A stretch of 64,000 bases of DNA from Bradyrhizobium elkanii WSM2783 (GTDB lineage: Bacteria > Pseudomonadota > Alphaproteobacteria > Rhizobiales > Xanthobacteraceae). The stretch lies in contig NZ_AXAP01000002.1 in the NCBI RefSeq assembly GCF_000472865.1, positions 62,001 through 126,000 of the forward strand. Direction: 5' to 3'. The translations under genes and the position numbers were made by a program. Below the pieces are notes generated by a model. The model was not told the DNA's origin and made no database searches. It saw only the letters and a program-made list of their open reading frames with translations. Positions 53,954 through 62,944 of this stretch are shown here, one piece after another. Each line of letters begins with the position of its first letter. Within the stretch, counting starts at the first letter, position 1.

Positions 53954-55054
53954 ATGTTGTCCGAATGCAAATATCCAGCTGCAATGCCAGCAACTGAAGC
54001 ACCAAACTCAAAGGGAGAGTTGAATCGCCCCGACGATGCGTTTGGACGGCGCATTGAGCCCTTTCGCCGAGAGCTTAAATTGCATTGCTATCGGATGCTT
54101 GGGTCCGTCCACGAAGCCGAGGACGCAGTCCAGGATACACTCTTGCGGGCTTGGCGCGGCTTTGATCGATTTGAGGGGCGAGGATCTTTCCGGGCGTGGC
54201 TGTATCAAATTGCAACGAACGTATGCCTGAATACTCTCGCAGCTCGAAAGAATGCTCCGCGCCTCCTCCCTAACGAATTGCTGCCTGCGGCGGGCATGCG
54301 CATGCCGGACGGTACGTCGGTTACGGACGTGCCGTGGCTAGAACCGTATCCGGACTCGTTCCTTGAGGGCATTGATGAGACGGCAAATCCCGAGGCGCGA
54401 TATCTATCGCGGGAAGCTGTCCAACTCGCCTTCGTTGCCGTAATACAGGGCTTGCCTCCCCGTCAGCGAGCTGCGCTTCTGTTGTGTGACGTGCTGGGTT
54501 GGTCTGCGAATGAGGCTGCTACTCTCCTTGGAGGCTCAACAGCTTCGATCAACAGTATCTTGCAGCGGGCGCGCGAGACGCTTTCTAAGCGCTACCCCGA
54601 TGGTCGCCCAGCAGCGTCGCGCTCGCCAAATCCGTTTGAGCAGGAACTTCTAAGTCGTTACTTGAACGCCTGGGAGCGGCTCGACGTCGACGGTCTTGTG
54701 GCTCTGCTTAAAGAGGACGCGACTTACACGATGCCGCCGAAAGCACAATGGTACGCCGGTCGCACGGCTGTCGGTAATTTCTTCGAATGGGCATGGAGAG
54801 CTTACGAGAGCTTTCGCCTAGTTCCAACGGCCGCTAACAATCAGCCCGCGTTCGCGGCATACTCTCGTGCCAGCAGCGAAGCGCCTTGGACCGCACATTC
54901 GATCCATGTTCTTACGGTCGAGAACGGCGCCATTTCCACATTGACGCTCTTCGCAAAGCCCCTAGCGCAAAGTTTGTTTTCGGTCTTCGATCTTCCTCAC
55001 ATCATCCCCATCGTAACCGATGATTTTCCGAATCGAGACCAGAACCCGTATTAG
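53954..55054 (+). CDS. SigG-like ECF sigma factor with SnoaL-like C-terminal domain
   Basis: 366 aa. Region 2 reads FRRELKLHCYRMLGSVHEAEDAVQDTLLRAWRGFDRFEGRGSFRAWLYQIATNVC (positions about 37-92), region 4 LPPRQRAALLLCDVLGWSANEAATLL. The last 140 residues (LLSRYLNAWERLDVDGLVALL...) are an NTF2/SnoaL-like domain that in such sigma factors replaces an anti-sigma protein as regulator. No separate anti-sigma gene is next to it. It may drive nearby redox genes; target promoters were not identified. Confidence 0.88.
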   Translation: MLSECKYPAAMPATEAPNSKGELNRPDDAFGRRIEPFRRELKLHCYRMLGSVHEAEDAVQDTLLRAWRGFDRFEGRGSFRAWLYQIATNVCLNTLAARKNAPRLLPNELLPAAGMRMPDGTSVTDVPWLEPYPDSFLEGIDETANPEARYLSREAVQLAFVAVIQGLPPRQRAALLLCDVLGWSANEAATLLGGSTASINSILQRARETLSKRYPDGRPAASRSPNPFEQELLSRYLNAWERLDVDGLVALLKEDATYTMPPKAQWYAGRTAVGNFFEWAWRAYESFRLVPTAANNQPAFAAYSRASSEAPWTAHSIHVLTVENGAISTLTLFAKPLAQSLFSVFDLPHIIPIVTDDFPNRDQNPY

Positions 55055-55129
55055 GCGGCGGACGAGATCAGCCGGGCGGTCAGAGCAAGAAGGTGGCGCT
55101 TGGACGAGCGCTGATCCTCGGCACGCTAC

Positions 55130-55498
55130 GTGTTATATTGGATGAACCGTTCCAACGGCTCGCGCCCGCACTGGCGCAGCGATGCGCTGAGGCACTTCGC
55201 CGGCGTCGCTCGCGAGACAAACCTGTTCGCTGCGCTGACGAAGGAGGCCGGTATACCCGACGGCATCTTCAGCGTGGTTACAGGTTTTGGGCCTGAGATC
55301 GGCAGCGAATTGATCGCGCATCCAGGCGTCGCCAGTATCACGTTTACCGGCTCGGATGCGACAGGTGCGAAAGTCTACGAGAGGGCGGCGCGCAGTCTGA
55401 AGCGCGTGTCGCTCGAACTGGGCGAGAAGTCCCAAATATCGTCTTCGAAGAACGCGTGCAAGCGATCGCTGGCCGAAGGCATCGGTGCCATTAATTAG
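55130..55498 (+). pseudogene. Aldehyde dehydrogenase fragment
   Basis: The core LFAALTKEAGIPDGIFSVVTGFG, SITFTGSDATGAKVYERAA and RVSLELGEKS is the cofactor-binding part of NAD-dependent aldehyde dehydrogenases (usually about 480 aa). Neither the N-terminal third nor the catalytic Cys region is present; the frame ends IGAIN at 55498. It is an internal fragment left by deletion. Confidence 0.72.
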
Positions 55499-55527
55499 CA
55501 TTGACTAATGAATTAGTCTTCGCTAAT
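55494..55527. promoter_or_regulatory. Palindromic operator of the ArsR gene
   Basis: A nested, perfectly centred palindrome: outer ATTAGC (55494-55499) with GCTAAT (55522-55527), inner GACTAAT (55503-55509) with ATTAGTC (55512-55518). It ends 9 nt before the ArsR ATG, the classic location for autorepression by an ArsR dimer. Confidence 0.75.
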
Positions 55528-55536
55528 GATTTCTTT

Positions 55537-55866
55537 ATGCAAGTTGCCACCCCCATCGATGCCGTGATGCGCGCCCTTGCTGATCCAACCCGGCGAGCCG
55601 TGTTCGAGCGGGTGATCAGCACCGGTGAGATTAGCGTAGTCGAACTGACGCGGGAGAGTGGGGTAACGCAAGGCGCCGTCTCCCAACATTTGAAAGCCTT
55701 GAAGCAGGCTGGTCTGGTCGCCGAACGACCCGAGGGTCGAAAGGTCTACTATCGCGCCCAACCGGAGGGCCTCGCTCCACTTTTCGATTGGATGAGCCAT
55801 TACGGCGTCTTCTGGCGCAATCGGTTCGCCAATCTTCGTACCCTCCTGAAGGAGATTGATCCATGA
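55537..55866 (+). CDS. ArsR-family repressor
   Basis: 109 aa. The winged helix reads RALADPTRRAVFERVI, ISVVELTRESGVTQGAVSQHLKALKQAGLV, RPEGRKVYYRAQP. Metal-binding Cys motifs are absent, as in ArsR proteins paired with SRPBCC partners. ATG 55537 is used; an upstream TTG at 55501 lies within the operator. It overlaps the AHSA1 gene by 4 nt (ATGA), so both form one autoregulated unit. Confidence 0.88.
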   Translation: MQVATPIDAVMRALADPTRRAVFERVISTGEISVVELTRESGVTQGAVSQHLKALKQAGLVAERPEGRKVYYRAQPEGLAPLFDWMSHYGVFWRNRFANLRTLLKEIDP

Positions 55867-56327
55867 CTGGCGCCGAATTGAAGCCCGACACGCAGGAGAT
55901 TGTGGTTGACCAGGTTTTCCCGCATGGGCCTGAGACAATCTGGAAGACGCTGACAAATGGCGAGCTGATGAGCCGCTGGATAATGGCGCCGACGGGATTC
56001 GAGCCGGTAGAGGGCAAGCATTTTACATTCCAGACAAAACCGGCCGGTGCCTGGGATGGTACCATTCATTGTCAAGTGCTGGAGGTGAAGCGCAACGAAC
56101 GCCTCACCTATGCTTGGAAGGGCGGGCACGAGGGGAATGTCGGATACGGCTCACTGCTGAATACAGTGGTCACATGGACGCTTTCGAGGGCCGAGAACGG
56201 AACGCGCCTTCGACTTGTCCATTCCGGCTTCGTCCTGCCAAGGAATGATACGGCTTACAAGAACATGGGCGAAGGCTGGAAAAAGGTTCTCAAGAACATC
56301 GGCAGCACTGCCGACGAGCAGGCTTGA
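55863..56327 (+). CDS. SRPBCC/AHSA1-domain protein
   Basis: 154 aa, single START-like domain: IVVDQVFPHGPETIWKTLT, LMSRWIM, GTIHCQVLEVKRNERLTYAW, and a C-terminal helix GWKKVLKNIGS. Family members bind hydrophobic ligands in a cavity. Coupled to the ArsR repressor, a widespread pairing whose inducer is usually unknown. Confidence 0.88.
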   Translation: MTGAELKPDTQEIVVDQVFPHGPETIWKTLTNGELMSRWIMAPTGFEPVEGKHFTFQTKPAGAWDGTIHCQVLEVKRNERLTYAWKGGHEGNVGYGSLLNTVVTWTLSRAENGTRLRLVHSGFVLPRNDTAYKNMGEGWKKVLKNIGSTADEQA

Positions 56328-56431
56328 GTGCGCAGAAGGCAATCGTCCTCGCGCACCCAGAACGGATGAGGAGGTTTGATGCTCCTTAAATTTTGTTTGC
56401 GCCAACGGCCATCCTATGAAGGTGGGAAGAC

Positions 56432-56845
56432 ATGAACGAGCCCTATACCGGTGGGTGCGCCTGCGGCGCGATCCGCTACAAAATGTCCGCCGAACCCGTA
56501 ATGATGACCGATTGCCAGTGTCGTCAATGCCAGCGTGAAAGCGGCACGGGGCACTTATCGCACCTGATCTTTCCGCGCTCGGCTACGAGCATCCAAGGAG
56601 AAGCGACGCATTGGGAGTTGGTCGGTGATAGTGGCACCGTCAAAATACGCGCCTTCTGCCCCACCTGCGGATCACCGGTCTACGCGACGTTTCGCGACAT
56701 ACCAGATTACGTAGTTGTGCGCGCCGGGAGTCTTGATGATCCTAGTCGGTATAGGCCACAACAGGTCACATGGACGGCAGCTGGCTATGCTTGGGACCAC
56801 CTCGATTCAGCTCTTCCGAAATTCGAAAAAATGCCCCCAGCGTGA
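56432..56845 (+). CDS. GFA/CENP-V domain zinc protein
   Basis: 137 aa. Zinc Cys motifs are all present: GGCACGAIRY, DCQCRQCQRESG, and FCPTCGSPVY. This fold underlies the glutathione-dependent formaldehyde-activating enzyme and similar small zinc proteins; a specific thiol-adduct role here is inference. It follows the AHSA1 gene by 104 bp, same strand. Confidence 0.87.
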   Translation: MNEPYTGGCACGAIRYKMSAEPVMMTDCQCRQCQRESGTGHLSHLIFPRSATSIQGEATHWELVGDSGTVKIRAFCPTCGSPVYATFRDIPDYVVVRAGSLDDPSRYRPQQVTWTAAGYAWDHLDSALPKFEKMPPA

Positions 56846-57410
56846 CACATGGGGTGCCTGCCTATGATCCCAGGGGAGCGGTCCGAATACTGGGTGTCGG
56901 TCCATTGACTGATGAGGAAAAACGCTCCTCGAATGACGAAGCAAGGCAGAAACTGTGAAGTTAGACGAGATCGACCACCAGACCGGCCTGTACTGTGCCT
57001 TCGGTGCTCTCATTGCTGATGGAGAAATTTCTGACCTCCGCATAGCCCTGTGGGACGTTGGCGACTATCTTGCTTATCTCGGCTTTCACTGCACTAACGG
57101 CCATCCCGCCCCAGGATCAGCAGGCTTGGTGCATGGCTATGCGGGTCCACCCGCCTGGAGGAGGAAGCGGACGTCATCGAATTTGACCGCGTACTTGCGC
57201 TGCCGACGGCTGGACGAAGGGCGCAGCTCGTCGACGATTGCAAACGCGAGGCGAAGTATCCATGTTATTGGAGGTCGCGTGCCGGACAGTTGGTTTGTTG
57301 GATTGCCGACTCATGGCCCGCCTTGCGGGCCATGATCATTACACGTAAGAACAGTCAGCGTGACCGCCGGGGATTTCGCCGCGATCGGGCTGCAGCGAAA
57401 TGACCTCGGG
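56846..57410. other. Gene-poor stretch with a perfect inverted repeat
   Basis: No gene is well supported. A plus-strand frame at 56955 (MKLDEIDHQTGLYCAFG...) looks locally plausible for about 45 codons but then reads as Arg-rich noise. TCATGGCCCGC (57311-57321) and GCGGGCCATGA (57325-57335) form a perfect hairpin with a 3-nt loop, probably a terminator between converging units or a dispersed element. Confidence 0.5.
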
Positions 57411-58433
57411 TCATGGGGCGCAAAGTCGGTCGAGAACAACCTTTCCCAGCATGCGGCCGCTCTCAACCAGCGCGTGTGCCTCCCGAAGTGAGGTGGGCGT
57501 GAGCGGGCCGAGCTCCGTCGTTGCCGTCGAGCGCAGGACGCCGGCTTCGGTGAGCGAGGAGATTTCATCAAGGATCTTATGGTGGGCAATCATGTCGGCG
57601 CCACCGAAATGCTGCCGCGTCACCACATCCTCCCAATGCAACGATGCGCTCTTGGGCCGCAGAGGCGCGGCGTCGAGGGATGCGTGATTGGTGATCACGC
57701 CGATCTTGCCTCCTGGTGCAATGATCTTGGTGATCGCGGTCCAGTGCAGGTCCGTCTGATTGAGGGCGGCGATGTAGGTGATGTCCGGCGCGTCAATTCT
57801 AGCGAGCTCGTCTGTCATCGACTGCGAATGATCGATCACGTGGTGGGCGCCAAGCGAGAGGCACCAGTCACGGCTCTCGGGACGTGAAGCGGTGGCGATC
57901 ACGGTTAGTCCGGAGAGGCGCCGTGCGAGCTGGATCAGCATCGAGCCGACGCCACCGGCGCCACCAATGATCAGCAATCCGCCCGCATCGTGTTGCTTTC
58001 CCAAGCCAACGCCAAGGCGGTGAAACAGCAATTCCCACGCCGTGAGCGACGTGAGGGGCAGAGCCGCCGCCTGCGCAAAGCTGAGCCGCGCCGGCTTGCG
58101 GCCGACGAGGCGTTCGTCGACGGCGTGGAACTCGGCATTACCGCCGGGCCGGCTCAGACTGCCGGAATAGAAGACCTCGTCGCCAGGGCGAAAAATTGTG
58201 ACCTCGCTTCCGACATCGACGACGATACCAGCAACGTCCCAACCAAGGATATCGACGGCGTCGCCCATCAAGACCTGACCGAGACGGATCTTGGTGTCGA
58301 CAGGGTTGACGGAGACGCCGCATACTGAGACCAGGAGGTCACGAGGACCCGGGACAGGATCCTTCTTGTCGGCGATCGTGAAGCACTGAGGATCGGACAG
58401 GGCGGCGCCTGGACGGTAAGTGATAGCTTGCAT
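57411..58433 (-). CDS. Zinc-binding-type MDR (quinone oxidoreductase/adh family 1)
   Basis: 340 aa from ATG 58433 (MQAITYRPGAALSDP). SVNPVDTKIRLGQ, LGWDVAGIVVDVGSEVT, and Rossmann motif IIGGAGGVGSMLIQLARRL (about 156-174) match the zinc-free enone reductase group often called zinc-binding alcohol dehydrogenase. LGAHHVIDHSQ follows. Divergent from the HxlR gene at 58537 (103 bp apart), its likely regulator. Confidence 0.9.
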   Translation of the reverse strand: MQAITYRPGAALSDPQCFTIADKKDPVPGPRDLLVSVCGVSVNPVDTKIRLGQVLMGDAVDILGWDVAGIVVDVGSEVTIFRPGDEVFYSGSLSRPGGNAEFHAVDERLVGRKPARLSFAQAAALPLTSLTAWELLFHRLGVGLGKQHDAGGLLIIGGAGGVGSMLIQLARRLSGLTVIATASRPESRDWCLSLGAHHVIDHSQSMTDELARIDAPDITYIAALNQTDLHWTAITKIIAPGGKIGVITNHASLDAAPLRPKSASLHWEDVVTRQHFGGADMIAHHKILDEISSLTEAGVLRSTATTELGPLTPTSLREAHALVESGRMLGKVVLDRLCAP

Positions 58434-58536
58434 GTAGTTTTCCCTCGACGCTGATCTGTCGGAGAAATCGTTACGTAGCTCGTCTTTGCTAGCACGGTCA
58501 TTTGGCGTACTAGGTTTCCGAAAGGGAACTATCGGT

Positions 58537-58920
58537 ATGAAGATCAAGCACTATTCAGACGTGCCGGGGTGCCCGGTGGAGGTGACCCTCGATCTCATCG
58601 ACGGGCGCTGGAAAGGCGTCATGCTCTTCCATCTGCTTGATGCGGGATGCCTGCGGTTCAACGCGCTTCATCGTCGCCTGCCCGGCATTACGCAGCGGCT
58701 CCTGACCAAGCAGCTTCGTGAGCTCGAGGAGGTCGGGCTGGTTCTACGGACCGTCTATGCCGAGGTCCCTCCACGAGTGGAGTATCGCTTGACTGAGGAA
58801 GGCGAAAGCCTGAGGCCCCTCGTCGAAATGCTCTCGAAATGGGGACAAGAAAGACTGAACCGGCAACGCGCGAAACAAGCCCGCGCGCCGCTACTTTGCT
58901 CGAACAAAGCTCGCTCGTAA
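58537..58920 (+). CDS. HxlR-family regulator
   Basis: 127 aa. CPVEVTLDLIDGRWKGVMLFHLL, then FNALHRRLPGITQRLLTKQLRELEEVGLV, then VPPRVEYRLTEEG is the standard HxlR winged helix. The conserved Cys near residue 12 may sense electrophiles, as in related quinone-responsive HxlR proteins. Divergent from the MDR gene. Confidence 0.9.
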   Translation: MKIKHYSDVPGCPVEVTLDLIDGRWKGVMLFHLLDAGCLRFNALHRRLPGITQRLLTKQLRELEEVGLVLRTVYAEVPPRVEYRLTEEGESLRPLVEMLSKWGQERLNRQRAKQARAPLLCSNKARS

Positions 58921-59125
58921 ATGCAGGGCATAAGTCCCGAGCGAGGGTCATCTTTGAGCATGGATTGCGTCAATCAGTCACTTACCACACGAATCAGCGC
59001 TAGCGGGATTTGCTTCGAGCTCATCGCAGAACTGGCGCGCGCGAGATCAGCAGGTCATCCGCCCGGCTTCTTCCAGCCGCGACGATACGCTCCGGGCGAA
59101 ATCACGCCTCAAATCGCGTCATGAT

Positions 59126-59305
59126 CGAATGTCGGTGGCGGTGGTTGCCTGTCCGGGATTCGGACCCGCGAACTATCTTGAGCGGCGATGAATCGCGCAG
59201 GAACGGAGGCTCTTGGCGGTCTTTCAACGCGCGCCTCGCGAGTAAAGCGACCCTCCGGTAGGAAAACAGGCTTCCGAAATAGTGGGTTTAGCGACGTGGC
59301 GGACG
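59126..59305 (+). repeat. Direct repeat copy 2 (right edge of accessory block)
   Basis: About 180 bp, same orientation and mostly identical to 39278-39462 (for example GAACTATCTTGAGCGGCGAT and CGAAATAGTGGGTTTAGCGA). The 58921-59422 stretch around it holds no supported gene. Confidence 0.85.
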
Positions 59306-59422
59306 GACCTCCGGTACATGCTCTGCCAAACGACGATGTTCTGCCATCCGGCGTGCTCAGTGCAAGGCGCGCTCCGAGGCGAGTGGCGCGGGCAATATCC
59401 CGATGCGTCCCTCTACGAATTA

Positions 59423-60400
59423 CTAAGTGGTAAGGAGATCTGGTTGCGGAAAGAACTCCTCGGGCAAAAGCTGTCTGGAGATCAGGCCATCCTCGAACAT
59501 GTAGCGGCTGACAACGTCGAGCGTTGAGCGATTCTTTGCGAGGCCAACCGGCCAGTAGTCGCTGCCGAGCTGCTGCTCAGTGAACATCAGGTTCTCGAGC
59601 TGCCACGGCAGCATCGTACTCAGCGCCGCCGAATCGAACAGTCGCTCTCTGGCGATCGCTTGAGCCTTGGCGAAACCATCGAACACGGCCATCGCCAGGC
59701 CCGGGTTGGACTCGGCGATGGTTCGCTTGATGGCGATGAGGTGCATGGGTGGAAAAATCCCGGTCTTGGAGAAATACGCGAGCTCTGCCTTCATGGGATT
59801 TTCGAACAGGCGGGTCACCATAGGAGTGCGCCAGGTGCTCGGTGCCCGCGCGGTGTATAAAGCGTCGATTTCGCCCTCCGCCAGCAAGACGGCGAGGCTC
59901 TTGTCGTTCCTTTGCTCGTGCTTGAAGCGGTCGGGATAGAATTGCGGATGCTCGTCGCCACTGCGGGTGCTTTCCAGGCCACCCGACACGTAGATCGGCG
60001 AGGTGCGCGGCAGTCCGAAATAATCCTGAAAGATGCCGCGCAGCCAGACGGCGGCGGCCATGTCGAACACGGGCACGCCGATGCGCTTGCCGGCGAGATC
60101 GGCTGGTGTCCTGATCCGCTTTGACGTGTTGACGAAGACGTTCGAGAAGCGGAAGTGTCGCGAGGGAAACACCGGCACCGCCACATAAGGCCGCTCCGGG
60201 CGTTCGAGCGACCTCAGATAGGAAGTGATCGGAAATTCGCAGCAGTCGAAGGTATGTTCCGTCAACTGCTTGTTGAACAGCGCTTGCACGCCCATCAACG
60301 TCACGTCGGCTTCGACGCCGGCGATCGATACTTCACCGTTCGCGATCGGTCGGGTGCGATCGGAATCGCTGAGCCCTATTTTAAGAGACAAGGCTGCCAT
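59423..60400 (-). CDS. 4,5-dihydroxyphthalate decarboxylase-like protein
   Basis: 325 aa from ATG 60400 (MAALSLKIGLSDSDRTRPI). A type II periplasmic-binding-protein fold without signal peptide, as in 4,5-dihydroxyphthalate decarboxylase: EHTFDCCEFPITSYL, PVFPSRHFRFSNVFVN, GKRIGVPVFDMAAAVWLRG. The start overlaps the upstream gene by 20 nt, so it is the last gene of a coupled operon. Could decarboxylate an aromatic acid or serve as a ligand-binding subunit. Confidence 0.82.
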   Translation of the reverse strand: MAALSLKIGLSDSDRTRPIANGEVSIAGVEADVTLMGVQALFNKQLTEHTFDCCEFPITSYLRSLERPERPYVAVPVFPSRHFRFSNVFVNTSKRIRTPADLAGKRIGVPVFDMAAAVWLRGIFQDYFGLPRTSPIYVSGGLESTRSGDEHPQFYPDRFKHEQRNDKSLAVLLAEGEIDALYTARAPSTWRTPMVTRLFENPMKAELAYFSKTGIFPPMHLIAIKRTIAESNPGLAMAVFDGFAKAQAIARERLFDSAALSTMLPWQLENLMFTEQQLGSDYWPVGLAKNRSTLDVVSRYMFEDGLISRQLLPEEFFPQPDLLTT

Positions 60401-61442
60401 ATTTTCTGCTTTCTTCGACGTCGAGGTGGTTGGAGGCCAGCCGTTTGACGAGAACGTCGAGCAGCTCCGGCAATGCGAGCGGCGTCGCATTGGCGCCGCC
60501 GCGTGCGTAGATGGCGGTTGCCTTCGAGATGTCGATCCCCAGCCGCTGCGACAGGCGCTGAACGGCCAGCTTGCAGTCGTCCGGCATCGGCAGGCAGGCG
60601 ATCTTCTGCCCTGCGGCAAGAAGATCGTTGGCACCGATCAGTTCGAGGCGCCTGCTTCCGACCTTGCGCGAGGTCGTGACGTGGTGAGCGGCGCGCTCGC
60701 CGCGCGACAGAACGAAGCTGCGATGGGTGAGGCCCGGCGCGACCCATGAAATAATGTCGCTATAGTGATGGCCGATCCGCGCGACGACGTCAGCCAGGAT
60801 GCGTGCCATTTCGTTGTGCATCATGACATAGTGCCGGCGCTCTTCGTCGCCCCATTTCCAGCGGGTCGCCGTGACTTGCACTGCGGTCGAGTCCGCCCTC
60901 CAGGGCGACACGGCATTGCCCCTGTTCTCGAACAGGCCGGGATCGTCATAGGCTACCGCCGGCGAAGGTTTTCCGCGATATTCGACGATATGCTCGTAGG
61001 GGACGACGGCCATAGGCTCCGAGATCACCATTCGGTGCAGCACCGTGCCGCTGTCATTGGCGAGCGGCGAGAGATTCAAGACTTCCAGCGAAAATGGAGA
61101 TTCGAGGCGAGCCTGCAATTCCTGCGGAAGATATGTGCGCTTCGTCGGACGGAAGCCTTCATCCAGCAGCCGCTGGTTGATCGCCATATGTTCGGTCGAA
61201 AACGGATACGGCTTGGTCTTGGTGCAGGGCATGAACAGCAGCACGTGACGGCGCGCCGACGGCAGCTCAGGCTGATATTCGTTCTGGATGAACTGCAGCC
61301 ATTCCGCGATGCGCGGATGCTTCAGCGAGTCGACATTGTCCTGCGGACTGTAAAGACAAAGCGTTCGGTCGAGCTCGAAGGGGCTCTGTATCTTCAGCGT
61401 TGACTCCAGAATGCGCTTGGATCGGTCCTCGACGCTCACCAT
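60381..61442 (-). CDS. DUF5591/archaeosine-synthase-core-like protein
   Basis: 353 aa from ATG 61442. LLFMPCTKTKPYPFSTEH matches the archaeosine synthase (ArcS) signature PC-x3-KPY-x2-S-x2-H exactly: Pro72, Cys73, Lys77, Pro78, Tyr79, Ser82, His85. MVISEPMAVVPYEHI (about 145-160) resembles the second conserved ArcS stretch. The TGT-like and PUA domains of archaeal ArcS are not visible. ArcS adds lysine to preQ0 in tRNA; here a small-molecule amidation or ligation is more likely. It overlaps the decarboxylase-like gene and follows the flavoprotein by 40 nt. Confidence 0.72.
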   Translation of the reverse strand: MVSVEDRSKRILESTLKIQSPFELDRTLCLYSPQDNVDSLKHPRIAEWLQFIQNEYQPELPSARRHVLLFMPCTKTKPYPFSTEHMAINQRLLDEGFRPTKRTYLPQELQARLESPFSLEVLNLSPLANDSGTVLHRMVISEPMAVVPYEHIVEYRGKPSPAVAYDDPGLFENRGNAVSPWRADSTAVQVTATRWKWGDEERRHYVMMHNEMARILADVVARIGHHYSDIISWVAPGLTHRSFVLSRGERAAHHVTTSRKVGSRRLELIGANDLLAAGQKIACLPMPDDCKLAVQRLSQRLGIDISKATAIYARGGANATPLALPELLDVLVKRLASNHLDVEESRKYGSLVS

Positions 61443-61482
61443 GGCAATGTATTCCTTGTAGCCTTGCAGGGGCGGGTATCAC

Positions 61483-62940
61483 TCATGCGACGTTTCCCCG
61501 AGTTTCGCGCTCAAGCAGAGCAGCGGGGTCAAGCTCTTGTTCGTCGTAGTCGAGAAGCGACTGGAGATAGGCGTCGGCGTCCTCAACGAACAGGTTGCGG
61601 CTGATGCCCGCGGCGATACGATCGAGGCCGAACTTGAGCGCGGAGATGCCGGCGGAGCAGGCAAGGCTCGGCATCGCCGCAAACGTGTAGCTGAAGATGT
61701 TGGCGAGATAGGGCGCCGATCCCGCGACCTTCTCGGTGAATTGGAAACTGGGTGACAGATAAGGGTAGGCGCCGAGTTGCGGATGCTCGTCGCCGGCCGG
61801 CGGCTGATAGCGATCGGACCAGCGCGCGATCTTGTCATGGAAGCGGGCCAATTCCGGCCGCGTGGCGAGATCGACGGTGAATCCGGTGCCAACGATCAGG
61901 AAATCGAAGCTCTCCGTTCGCCCCGAACTGTTCAGCGAAATCTTCCCGGCATCGAAGCCGACGCGCTCAAGCTGATAGCCGAGCTGCACGAAGAAATTGC
62001 CGTGACGAACGCAGCGGTCGAACGTGTCCTGCGGAGGCGGCTGGTTCATGTCGAAGATGATCTTCATGAAGCGCCATTTGCGAGCGTCATCGAGGTCGCC
62101 GAAATGGCGCAGGAAGCCAGCGAACTCCATCCACCGATTGGGATTGACGGTCGGAAGCTTTTTTCTCCGAGCGAGCAGATGGACCGAGGCCGCGCCGTTC
62201 TCGAGCGCCATGGCGGCGTTGTCGAACGCCGAGGCGCCGGCGCCGATGACGGCGACTTTCTTTCCGGCCAGTGCGGTAAAATCGATCGGCTCCGCTGTAT
62301 GGGCGTAGCGCTCTCGCGGCAAAGCCTTCGCGATCACGTCGGGCACGGCCCATCGGCCAGATCCTTCGATTCCGGTGGCGAGCACCACGTTGCGGGCAAG
62401 CAGCCTCTCGGCCGCCCCGTTGACGCGCGCGTGCACCGCGAGCAGGCCATTGGCAAGCGGTTCGATATCGGTTACCTCGGCCCCGTTGCTCACTTCCATA
62501 CCGATGGTGTTGCGTACCCAGCTCAGATAGGCCTGCCAGAGTTCGCGCGGGATCTTGTTCAATTCCTCCCAGGAGGTTTTGCCGTAGAGCGCTTCCCACC
62601 AGGCGCGGACCGAGAGGCTGGGAAGACCGAGATCCGGGCCGGTCACGGTTTTTGGTGTTCGCAATGTGTGCATGCGGGCAAATGTCAGCCACGGGCCTTC
62701 GAGACCTGCAGGATTTTTGTCGAGCACGCGAACGTTGGTCACCCGCTCGCGCAGAAGGCGGAAGGCGATCGAAGTTCCGCTTTGGCCGCCACCGACGATG
62801 ACCGCGTCGTGCACGGGCTCGCCCTCGTGGCTATGGGGAATCGTCCATTGCCGGGCCGGGTAGCCGAGGCAATCCAGCTCAAAGCGAACGCGCCTTTCAA
62901 GTTCGAGCAGGGCGTCACTTGCTTGGTTCGTCGCAAGCAT
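61483..62940 (-). CDS. FMO-like flavin-dependent oxidoreductase
   Basis: 485 aa from ATG 62940. FAD motif VGGGQSGTSIAF (50-61) and NADPH motif VIGAGASAFDNAAMA (about 240-254) have the two-Rossmann layout of flavin monooxygenases and lysine/ornithine hydroxylases. LATGIEGSGRW and FLIVGTGFTVD are the usual ATG linkers. The C-terminus (VEDADAYLQSLLDYDEQEL) is acidic. It lies 4 nt after the amidohydrolase stop. Predicted N- or C-hydroxylation of a pathway intermediate. Confidence 0.85.
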   Translation of the reverse strand: MLATNQASDALLELERRVRFELDCLGYPARQWTIPHSHEGEPVHDAVIVGGGQSGTSIAFRLLRERVTNVRVLDKNPAGLEGPWLTFARMHTLRTPKTVTGPDLGLPSLSVRAWWEALYGKTSWEELNKIPRELWQAYLSWVRNTIGMEVSNGAEVTDIEPLANGLLAVHARVNGAAERLLARNVVLATGIEGSGRWAVPDVIAKALPRERYAHTAEPIDFTALAGKKVAVIGAGASAFDNAAMALENGAASVHLLARRKKLPTVNPNRWMEFAGFLRHFGDLDDARKWRFMKIIFDMNQPPPQDTFDRCVRHGNFFVQLGYQLERVGFDAGKISLNSSGRTESFDFLIVGTGFTVDLATRPELARFHDKIARWSDRYQPPAGDEHPQLGAYPYLSPSFQFTEKVAGSAPYLANIFSYTFAAMPSLACSAGISALKFGLDRIAAGISRNLFVEDADAYLQSLLDYDEQELDPAALLERETRGNVA

Positions 62941-62944
62941 CAGG

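Noticed and set aside
56955..57335. 126-codon frame after the GFA gene
   Set aside because: Only the first third looks protein-like; the rest is Arg-rich and crosses the inverted repeat, so it is not called as a gene.
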